From Larix kaempferi (lineage: Eukaryota; Streptophyta; Pinopsida; Pinales; Pinaceae), in the NCBI GenBank assembly GCA_027924585.1, contig BSBM01000372.1, positions 8,229,001 to 8,293,000 of the forward strand: DNA of 64,000 bases. Direction: 5' to 3'. The position numbers were made by a program, and so were the translations under genes. Below are positions 1-9,124 of this stretch, piece after piece; position 1 is the stretch's first letter, and each line of letters begins with the position of its first letter. The notes under the pieces are model-generated. The model was not told the origin of the DNA, searched no databases, and was given only the letters and a program-made list of their open reading frames with translations.

Positions 1-1266
1 AGTCTGAAGCTCAATACATCACAGAATTGAAGGAAATTAAGTAGTATCCCAACGAGACGGTATGGGATTTAGACCAAAGATTCAAGACACTGATGGCAAA
101 GGTTAGTTTCGATATGAGCGTCGTCCAACATAAATAATGGTTCATTACAGCACTGCTACCCCACATTCGGCTGCCACTGATGCAGCAAAACATATCGACG
201 CCTAGCGAAGCTCTAGAGATTTCAATGCGATTGGAGGCATCACCGATTGGAGATAATGTAGTCGGGATGTCACAGATACAGACATAGCTCGCTAACCTAA
301 CTATATAGTTGCAAGATTTGAACAAGAACAAGGAACAGCACAATGAAGTATGGTGTACGCGATGCCGAGGAGAAGGGCATACGAAGGACAATTGCCCGGA
401 TTTTCATAATTATTTGGTGTTAGGTGCGCCAAACCCGTTGAACGGTGGCATTATGTTGTGGTGTCGTGTTTGCCAAGTGTTTGGGCACAGTCACAATAAT
501 TTCCCGTAATATGCAAAAAATGGTCACAACCCCGTGAAATATTTATTGCACATTCTGCAATTTGGTGGGTCACGATGACAAGGATTGCCATGCATATGGG
601 TCACTACAGGAGAGAATGTGTGATGCATTCTACGTTAAGGATGATTAGCATGCCGTGCAACACCCACAACTGCAACCATGGGTAGCTCAGCCACTACCGC
701 AACCGCAGATGCAGTTTGCACCATAGCAACAGCAACTGCAGTAGTTCATGCCAGAATATACTCCAATGCAAATGACTCCCCCATAGCCACAGTATGTACA
801 GCAACCGCAGTATGCACCACAAGGGCAAGGGATACCACCAGCACTGATGCAGCAATGGTTTAACCAACCTTAGTACCAGCAGCAGGGCGGCTACCGAAGA
901 GGATACAGGGGCGGACGCAGTGGCGGATTTGGTTGTGGAGGAGGAGGCCGAGGTGGTCGTGGACCTATTCAATGTTACCACTATGTGGTATGGGGGCATT
1001 ATCAGTGCGGCTTCCCACTACTATAGAATCAGTTTACGTTCTATTTTGGTAATGATCATATGGTTGAGAATTGTCCACATTTGATTGCACAATGGCAGGC
1101 TGGGAATGCTCCACAGCTCCAGCATTAGGCCCAGCCACAACAACCAGTACATAATCAAGTACAGCAACCAGTACAGAACCAGCCCCCGCGACCACCATCG
1201 AACGCCAATCAAAATGTCAATCAACCGGGGAATCTGTAGCAGAAAGAGACGCAAGGTGCAAATATT
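1..1266 (+). pseudogene. Element A gag: capsid C-part, zinc knuckles and Gln-rich linker
   Basis: Gag makes the virus-like particle and binds the RNA genome. The window opens in the capsid C-terminal half (ITELKEIK..PNETVWDLDQRFKTL), which aligns with 36600-36690 of element C. A CX2CX4HX4C knuckle lies at about 350-400 (WCTRCRGEGHTKDNC), a damaged second at about 460-510, and a good third at about 550-595 (CTFCNLVGHDDKDC). A Gln/Pro-rich linker (about 650-890) and a Gly/Arg patch (about 890-960) follow, then two eroded knuckles at about 970-1015 and 1035-1080. Stops occur at positions where Gln is expected (for example near 43, 134 and 725). Confidence 0.75.
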
Positions 1267-2070
1267 GTGACCATTTCTGCAGAACTGCGACCACAAGATG
1301 CTTCAGTGGCTATTGTCACTCATGGAGGTAAGACGACTAGGGAAGACAGTTCGCAACCACTGATTCGGTTGGCTGGTCAGAAGACGATACCTTTCGACAT
1401 TGACACGGAGCGAGAGACATTCCTGGAGGCACGTTGCACTTTGGAGAAAGATAGCGGTAAGGATGTTGTTTGTGATATGCCACCTATCTTTGATACTACA
1501 TCAAACATTGATCGGTCGCCACCTCCGGGGACATTGCAAAAGTTTCTTGAAATATGTCTGTTATTGGCCCGAGACTCGGTTTCCCTAGTTGAGATTGAGG
1601 GATGGTTGCAGCAATTTTCGAAAGGACGACAGGAGTCGGCAGTAAAATCCCTACAGCGACGGAAGACTGGCAAGGAGATGCGAATGAATATTCAGATTGG
1701 TGAATATGATGTTGACTCTATTATTCTTGACCTTGGTTCGGATGTTAACATCTTAACCAAGCAGGCATGGCAGAAAATGGGGAGTCCCTCATTGAGCTGG
1801 TCTCCTGTGCAGCTCCGGTTGGCTAACCATGCGAAAATAACACCCTTTGGACGGGTTCCAAGGCTAATGGTTGATATTGAGGGTATGAAGACTTATGCTA
1901 ACTTTGATGTCATCGAAGTAGTTGAGGGAGGAAGCTCCTATCCTGCGCTATTGGGGATTGGATGGGATAACGATAGTGGAGCTATAATCAACTTCAAGAA
2001 GCGCATGAGGACCTTTGAGAATCATGATTTCAGATTCATAGCCCCATTGGATCCGGTTGAAGGACGCTAA
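1267..2070 (+). pseudogene. Element A aspartic protease region
   Basis: An open stretch of 267 codons. The retropepsin-like active site is the ILDLGSDVNILTKQAW stretch near 1720-1770; the D-L-G-S motif takes the place of the usual D-S/T-G. The following SPVQLRLANHAKITPFGRV and the PALLGIGWD segment near 1945-1970 fit the two halves of a retroviral-type protease fold. This enzyme cleaves the polyprotein. The stop at 2068-2070 interrupts what was one continuous gag-pol frame, because coding similarity to element C continues beyond it. The first ~110 codons are a low-similarity spacer between gag and protease. Confidence 0.7.
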
Positions 2071-2990
2071 TACGTTGAGCCTGTAAAAGATGATGATCCC
2101 ACTGGATGAGACCATGCTTTCAATATTTCTGAGGACTACATTCACTCTACCACCAACGGTGAGCTGGGATGGCGCAGCGAGAGCTCTGCATCTTCCGACT
2201 CCGATGATTCCTTAGAACATTGGCATAACCGATTGCATGAGGTACCATTCCGCAAATGTGGCTTAGTTACGCAATCCTTATGTCGTGTTGCGACAGAAAC
2301 GATCACATTGTCTGTCTATGAGGGTTTGCCTGGCCTAACCAACTTTTTGACAAAATTTGAAGACCGCGTCTCAGAACCACAATGATTGTTGGCATTGGAG
2401 GAAGCACTGAAGGCTGCTCCAGCACGCTGGTGGGCGACACATAAGAAATCCATTAATGGTTGGTCACAGTGTCGAAGATTGATGATGGTTCGGTTTGGAG
2501 ATACTGAGGTTTATCACACTGGCAAGTATGATGGCCGGAATAAATCCAGTGATCATGTGATGGAATGCCAACGATTATGGGTAGCGCGACCCAGAGATGA
2601 GTGGGTCCATGCTTTTATCCATACTTTAGATGAGATGCCACACTCGTGGTATACTGCAGCCAAATTGCGCAGAGAAATTACAACATGAGGGGAGCTGACG
2701 GTCTGTTTCACTCATACGTTCACTTTTGCGGATGCCAACCCTGATGTCCATAACGCCTTACAGCTCATCCGCAATGTGGTACTTCAGGTTGTTCCGGCGG
2801 CCTACCCTATCGACCCGCACACATATTGTTAGATGCAGTCTCTCATGGAGTGCTTCAACATCAGCGGTGGGCCAGAGGATGACGATGATCCCTGGAATGT
2901 TAACATTCCTGAATCTTAAGGGAGTCACGATGTGGTACCACCTGTCGTGCCAAGTATTCTGTTCAGTCAACCATTGTAGCTTCGCAAGAT
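2071..2990 (+). pseudogene. Element A second capsid-like (Retrotrans_gag-like) block between protease and RT
   Basis: After an acidic Ser/Asp-rich linker (2160-2230) the frame encodes ALEEALKAAPARWWATHKK followed by W..C..LM..RF (2390-2495). It then gives KYDG....DHV.EC..LW.....EWVHAFIHTLD.....WY...LRREITT (2525-2690) and FTHTFTFADANPDVHNAL (about 2705-2765). Those spacings (YDG, DH, F..tL..A.WY, eLxxxF) are typical of gypsy capsid N-terminal domains, here located inside pol. Element C has the same block in the same place (38460-39160), so it belongs to the family and is not a local rearrangement. Function unknown. Confidence 0.6.
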
Positions 2991-3905
2991 GAATATCGGC
3001 ACAGAGGCTACTCCCAAGTTTGCTAATGTTGGGGATTATTGGGATGATGAGATGATGAGTAAGGTTACTGAGTTACATCATGAGTTTCAAGACGTGTTTC
3101 CCACAAAGTTTTTCGAAATGAAGGGAATCCTGGGTGATTTAGGAGAGATGAAGATTCCATTAAAACCAGATGCTAAGCCAGTCCGACAGCGACCTTATCG
3201 GCTGAATCCATGACATAAGGAAAAGGTCAAGGAGAAACTCATTCGCTTGTTGGATGCTGGTATTATTGAACCTGTGGAAGAGTCTGAATGGATCAGTCCT
3301 ATGGTGATGCAGGACAAGAAAACAAGTGAAGTGCGCATTTGCGTTGACTTGCGGAAGTTGAACGATGCCTGCTTACATGACCCTTTTTCGACCCCGTTTA
3401 CTAATGAAGTACTTGAAGGGGTGGACGACCAGGAGATGTACTCATTCACTGATGGATTCTCTGGCTACCATCAGATTCGCATTGCCAAGGAAGATCACCA
3501 TAAGACAACTTTCGTTACTAAATGGGGTTTCTTTCAGTACATGGTAATGCCATTTGGTTTGAAGAATGCACCTGCGATATTCTCCCGGTTGTTGTTGCCG
3601 CATTCAAAGATTTTATTTAGAAATTTTTGCAGGTATATATCGATGATTGGACAGTTTATGGGTTGATCCATGATCATCTCGCCAATCTGCGGTTAATGCT
3701 TGAGCAATGCCGACATCACCAGATATCGTTGAACTTGAAGAAATGTATTTTTTGTGCACCATTTGGGATATTGCTGGGTCATATCATGTGTAAACAAGGA
3801 TTGCTAGTTGATCCAGCCAAAATTGCGCTCATTTTGGGGTTGCAACCACCAACCACCATTAAGCAATTGCGAGCGACTTTGGGTCATACGGGATATTATC
3901 GCTAG
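2989..3905 (+). pseudogene. Element A reverse transcriptase
   Basis: RT begins with the DYWDDEMM...FQDVFPTKF lead-in at about 3030-3110. Visible motifs are RQRPYRLNP, EWISPMVMQDKK, RICVDLRKLN (3340), SFTDGFSGYHQIRIA (3445), VMPFGLKNAPAIFSR (3545) and the catalytic YIDD in VYIDDWTVYGL (about 3627-3660). The Trp right after YIDD is unusual; most gypsy elements have Ile there. A stop sits at about 3211 (TGA, Arg expected), and a frameshift near 3590-3620 separates the palm from the YIDD segment. The GHTGYYR connection ends at 3905 at another TAG. Confidence 0.8.
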
Positions 3906-4511
3906 TTTACCAGGGGTTATGCTGCGATTACTACCATTATGGAAAAGTTATTGAAGAAGGACGCGGCATTCCAGTGGAGCCCGGAATGTCAGGATAGCTT
4001 CGAAACGCTCAAGGTGAAGATGGCATCGGCACCGATCTTGGTCTTTCCGGACTAGAGTAAGGAATTCCATGTCCATGTCAATGCCTCATCAATCGCCTTG
4101 GGAGTAGTCTTGGCTCAGCCCGGTGAAGGAGATCTTGATCACCCCATTGCTTTCGCTAGTTGGAAGCAGTCCTCTGCAGAACGGTATTACACTACCATGG
4201 AGTGGGAAGGTTTGGCCATGGTTTACGCACTGCAGAAATTTAGGCATTATTTGTTGGGTGGTCACTTTAAAATGTTCACTGATCATTCTACGTTAAAATA
4301 CTTGGTCAGTAAGCCTGTGTTGGGGGGGAAGATATTCCGTTGGATACTTTTGTTTCAGGAATTTGATTTTGAAGTCATTGTGAAACCTGGACGGTTGAAT
4401 GATGGACCAGATAATTTATCATGGATTGACACAGGGGAGGAACCGACTAATATCGAAGATGGGTTGCCGGATGCCCAACTATTTAAGGTTGCTGGATGCC
4501 TAACTATTTAA
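3906..4511 (+). pseudogene. Element A RNase H
   Basis: RNase H removes RNA from the RNA/DNA hybrid. Segments FTRGYAAITTIMEKLLKKD, PILVFPD, FHVHVNASSIALGVVLAQPGEGD, ERYYTTMEWEGLAMVYALQKF and FTDHSTLKYLV are recognisable. The first catalytic Asp in the V-D-A-S motif reads Asn (VNAS, near 4080), a G-to-A type change that would inactivate the enzyme; element C keeps Asp here. A TAG at 4054-4056 replaces the Trp expected in the PDW motif. Confidence 0.75.
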
Positions 4512-5802
4512 GGTTGCCATTGCTGATGACTATTTTGATGAAATCATCCTATTTTTGACAATGGGCACTACACCAGATGAGTTCACCACCAGTCAGAAGA
4601 AGTAGTTGGTTGTCAAGGCTGCTAACTTTCAGCTAATCGCGGGAGAGTTGTATAAATTGGGCGCTAATGAGATATTGCGCAGATGTGTCTTGTCACATGA
4701 GCAAGCGCAGATATTGGTTGAGGCACATGGTGGAGTAGCGAAAGGACACTATGGCGGTTGGGCGACTGCCAGGAAGGTACTGCATGCAGGGCTTTGGTGG
4801 CCCACATTAAATAATGATGCGATAGACTATGCATGGTATTGTGATGTTTGTCAATGAACTGGCAAGCCATCCAGACGCGACGAGATGCCGCTATTACCTC
4901 AAGTGACATTGCAACCATTTGAAAAATGGGCTGTGGATTTTGTCGGGCCGATCACTCCGCCAGGGAAACGTACGGGTGTGCGATACAACATCACGGCGAC
5001 AGAGTATTTGACCCAATGGGCCGAGGTGGCACCCATAGTTGATTGTTCCATTGCAACAGCTGCTCAATTTTTGTTTGATCACATTATCACTCGTTTTGGT
5101 TGCCCTAAGATTTTGTTGAGTGATCAAGGAAGCCACTTTCTTAATCGCACCATCAGTGCATTGATGGAGGAGTTGTAGATATAGCATAAGAAGAGTACAC
5201 CCTATCACCCACAGGCGAATGGGACGGTGGAGGCATTTAACAAGGTATTGGAGCATGCACTGCAAAAGGTGTGCAATGCGAACCGCGATGATTGGGATCT
5301 GAAAATCCTAGCAGTGTTGTGGGCCTATCGTACCACATGTAAAAGGTTGACTGGTCAGACACCTTTTAGGCTGGTATATGGGAAAGAAACGATTATGCCA
5401 ATGGAGTACATTGTTTTGAGTCTCCGAATTGCGGCTGTTACGGGCATGGATGATGTTGCAGCATTAGATGAACATCTAGCACAATTTGTGCAGCTGGAAG
5501 AGGATCGATTTATCGTTGGATTTCACCAAGGGGTGGAGAAGGATCGCCAGAAGGCATGGCATGATCGCCACATCAAAAGTAAACAGTTTCAGCAAGGTGA
5601 CTTAGTGTTATTGTACGACAGCAAGTTTATGAAACATCTAGGAAAATTACAGATGCATTGGTTGGGTCCATATCGCATCAATAGTATTACTTCAGGTGGA
5701 GCGGTTCAGTTGTAGCATTTGGATGGGGCGATACTCCCCAAGCTGGTAAATGGTCACAGGTTGAAGCTGTATCCGTCGAGCTTGGAACAGTGCGATGCCT
5801 AA
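4512..5802 (+). pseudogene. Element A integrase and pol C-terminus
   Basis: Integrase inserts the cDNA into the genome. The HHCC zinc domain is seen as HGGVAKGHYGG with CDVCQ (about 4725-4855). The DDE core is AVDFVGPITPPGKRTG (4930), LSDQGSHF (5116) and the Glu in [12 protein letters not shown] (5219). A GPY-type module follows (MHWLGPYRI, 5655). The frame ends at TAA 5800-5802 after VNGHRLKLYPSSLEQ. There are stops near 4604, 4856, 5176 and 5714, mostly where Gln or Trp is expected. No chromodomain follows. Confidence 0.8.
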
Positions 5803-5809
5803 GTCACAT

Positions 5810-5866
<57 letters not shown>

Positions 5867-5868
5867 TG
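5803..5868. repeat. A-tract plus (GA)n microsatellite between pol and ORF2 of element A
   Basis: About 31 consecutive A residues are followed by about 12 GA units, directly after the pol stop codon. Element C has no such tract at the matching place, so it is a local expansion. Confidence 0.9.
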
Positions 5869-6168
5869 TGTTGCAAGTTGCTTGGTGGCCATTGGCTCAC
5901 CAACAGAAGATGGAATGCGCAAGCAGGGAGTCTTGTGCCATAAGTTTGGAGTAGTCGGAGACACATGGCAGCATTGCGACTAGGTCAAATCAGTAATAAA
6001 TGCCAAAATTTTAGACAGTTAATTAACGGTGCTATTCGAATGATGGGCATTAATGGCGGATTTGACCAATCTTTGGACAGGATCGATGATGGATTTGCAT
6101 CATTAATACAGGATTTGGTTGAGTTAATGCATGACTTAGTAATGATTACGGGGGATTTGGGTAGATAC

Positions 6169-6176
6169 TATAAATA
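6169..6176 (+). promoter_or_regulatory. Putative TATA box of an internal promoter for ORF2 of element A
   Basis: TATAAATA lies 119 bp upstream of the ORF2 ATG. The relative element C has TATATATA 108 bp upstream of its own ORF2 ATG, although the surrounding spacer has diverged. That shared placement is the only support for a promoter. Confidence 0.35.
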
Positions 6177-6287
6177 TGGCCTAGCGTCAGTTGGAAGACA
6201 CCGAGGAATTAGTAAGAAGTGTTGTTGTAGAGTGTTGTAGTGATTTGAGCCAGTTACTGTTACGTATATAACGAGGAGTGGTGAGGT

Positions 6288-8326
6288 ATGCCAGAAGAAC
6301 TGGAGACAGTGGACATTAGCAGTGAAGTAGAGTCTCCCTTTGTTCCGGTCGCTCTAGAGCAAGAATTTGTGTCCTCGGACGCTGCTAATCTTGGAGCCGA
6401 GGTTTCCAACATGCCGGTGGGAGCCTCTGTTGTTGTTAAGAAGCGTCAAGGAAGTCAGCCTTCTGAATCCCCGCAGAGTAAGAGTCTGCTTCGGTCCGCG
6501 ACGGCTAGCGACATTCAAGAGCAGGTGGGGCAGTCCAATCACCCCATTCATTCATCTACCCAATGGTTGGGACAGTCAGCTAGTGCTATCCTTGGGTATA
6601 TCCCTCCAGTTCGACCGGATGCCACCCCACGCAAGATAAACCCAAAACAGAAGTATGGTGTGAAGATGCCAGCACTCCCGACTGGAATGGAGTGCTCTAT
6701 GGATCTCGAATCAGTGTTGACGCGTCTGCACTACGATGATCACGATATGGTGGCCTACCCCGACATTGCATCTGCCCCTTATGTGCTAGAGACGCACCTT
6801 TCCCCAACACCGACTGTACACGACTGGGCACGAGGATTGAAGCAGGCCAGCTTGTTAGGGATCATTAATATGCCACATTTCGGGCGACTGGCAGAAGTGA
6901 ATGCCTACATAAAGTAGCTCCTGGTCTGTTTTCATGGTGGATCATTGTGGCTAGATACAAAAGTCGCAGTTACCATCGACTTAATTTCATTCACAACCGG
7001 CTTGCCTAAGAATGGAGTTGATCCGGCGCAGTTCATTCAAGGGAAGGAAAATGAGAAGAAGCAGGCACGTCAGTTGGCACAGAAGTACGGCTTGGAATCG
7101 GATGGGCGTGGGTATCGCACCAGTAGCTGCAAAGATCAGGCAGTACTCATGGGCATTAAGATCCTATCCTGTAAGGTGATTAGGGGAGGTTTCCCTAACC
7201 AATGTAATTCGAGAATAGTTGCTTGTGCAGAGCAATGTGTGGAAGGAGTCCAGATGAACTGGTCCCTATATCTCTTAAATCAACTGATGGAGGACGTCGC
7301 AGTGGTCCAATTGGGTAGAGGCACTTTTTCATATAGTTGGTTGTTGTTGTTGATTGCTCTAGTTGCATGGAAAGAGCCCAACACTTACCAGGGCATGGAC
7401 TGCCCGGCTGTAGCGAAACGATGAGGGGTGCGTTATCAAAATCTATGGTATGTACGAGAGCCCGAGCGACTCCGGGAGTGCCAATTACAGTTTTGGTTAT
7501 ATTCGAAAATGCTTTGTGATGCAACAACATAGGTCCCATGAATATCTAAAGATACTGTGGCATGGTTCAAACCTGTCATGGCATTTGCAATATGGCCAAG
7601 TGTCATACATATACAAGCTCACCGTGATAGTGATCAACAATGGTTGCAGACCAAGTATAAGGTGACAGCAAAAGATTGGAGGTTATTGTGAATGAGTGTC
7701 CAAAGGCCTAACGACAACCCATGAGTTCAGTAGAGATTGACGCTGGAGGTTCGCCGTTGGGTCCTGAGGATCGAGTATCAGTGCAGGATCAGCAGAGTCA
7801 TCATGATTCTGATCATGAGTCAACCAGAACACCAACGGTAGATGATAGTGACCGCGCTCTTGAAGAAAATTGATCAAAACGCCACCACAAGCATGCGACG
7901 ATCAGTGGGATGTCTTTATTAGTGGAGGCACAGTTGGGTCGGTTAATAACCACCCTCAACCATGCAACCACAGTGGCTTCCGACAAGATGTCCCTCAAGG
8001 TGGAGGAGGGTTTCCATGCGCTCACTGCTCGTATGGATTCTTTGTGTAACATGGTTTTAAAGAAGGAACTTGGTGATGTACCCATGTAGGAAACGACCAC
8101 AATCCGCACCACGCCCCGGGTTCAGAATATCAACATTCCCCCGACTGCGGTTGTGACCGACAATGAGGCTTTGAAAACTTTGCTGCAGACGGTTGCCCAG
8201 GTGACTGTCAACGTTAATGAACTACCGGCAGCGGCTATGAATGCTCAGGAGCTGGTGAGGAATGTCAAACAGCCATATGCAGACTTCAAAGTAAAGACCG
8301 CGGCGTGTACTATGTCCAGCAGTTGA
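6288..8326 (+). pseudogene. Element A ORF2, a family-specific protein encoded after integrase
   Basis: The ATG at 6288 opens MPEELETVDISSEVESPF; the same place in element C opens MSEQEEL, supporting this start. The N-terminal part is Ser/Pro/Gln-rich and probably disordered. A conserved GYIPP box lies at about 6595. The second half (about 6945-7400) reads LWLDTKVAVTIDLISFTTGL, then a Cys-containing stretch, then SYSWLLLLIALVAWKEP, which looks hydrophobic and possibly membrane-associated. It is broken by TAG at 6915-6917 and TGA at 7422-7424. Later remnants (to about 8326) are Thr/Val/Ala-rich. I do not recognise a characterised family; it resembles the extra ORFs of some plant gypsy elements in position only. 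Confidence 0.6.
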
Positions 8327-8352
8327 CGTGGCTCGAGGGCAAGCCACAAGAT

Positions 8353-9124
8353 TGTGTTGGGGGCCTGTTGGCAGGCGATTCGATGAGGAAATGTCACAGT
8401 ACTGCCGACGCTGCGACACATCGTATGAGGTCGCGGAAGGAATATTTTGTGTTAAAGTATACCGTGGTTGGCGGGTTTTGGGGTCACTTGGACCACTTGT
8501 TATGTAATATTGAGTCAGTTGTACCATGACATGCGGGTTTTTCGGTCATTTGGACCGAGTCAGTTAGATATTGGGTCATTTGTCCATAGTGCCGGTTAGG
8601 AAGTTGTTAGTAAGTGGACAAACATTGTAATGGAAGAAGCCTATAAATAGACGAGAATTGTAAGTGTTAGATAGGGAGAAAGAGAGGGAGAGAGAGAAAG
8701 CGAGAGAGAAGGAGTTGGCGAGAGATAAGGAGATGTATGTGTACAGAGATCTATGTTTTGCTTCTGGTATCCGACTATGACAGTAATATAATGATGATGT
8801 TTTGGTACAATCTTTGTGCAATGTTGCGATATATGAATGTTGTTATATTTTCTTGATGAAATTTCTACTTACTATTGCTGGGATGATAAATGCTATGATT
8901 AAGTAATATGTTATAACTCCATGTCGAATGTTTAAAGTTTCTGTTTAAGTACTGCAATAGAGCTAGTCCGTGTAGCCACAACTCTCCTCCTCCCTCGACG
9001 GAAACATTGTTCCATCTACTCTTCCTAGATGCCTCGGGTGAGACCTCATCCGCTCTGTGAGTGTTGTTGGGCGGGCTCAAACCTTCCCGGGCTGATGCCC
9101 AGGAATACTGCGATATGTGTCGAC
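8353..9124 (+). repeat. Probable 3' LTR of element A
   Basis: It starts TGTGTTGG shortly after ORF2. It contains TATAAATA at 8642-8649, a purine-rich GA tract (8673-8740) and a GGGTGAGACCTCA word near 9046 matching CGGGTGAGACTTCA of element C's LTR near 35302. The end is set at GATATGTGTCGACA because similarity to C fades there. No second copy is in the window, so both ends are tentative (several tens of bases). Confidence 0.5.

Larger units (their letters stand above)
1..9124 (+). mobile_element. Element A: decayed Ty3/gypsy LTR retrotransposon, 5' end outside the window
   Basis: Order seen on the + strand: end of a gag capsid, zinc knuckles, protease, a second capsid-like block, RT, RNase H, integrase, a separate ORF2, then a probable 3' LTR. 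RT before integrase defines Ty3/gypsy. There is no chromodomain after integrase, so it is not a chromovirus; the plant non-chromoviral (OTA) side is my inference. The frame is broken by many stops, mostly TAG, and by at least one frameshift near 3600. Element C at 34531 is a clear relative with the same order. The 5' LTR and start of gag lie left of the window. Confidence 0.85.
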
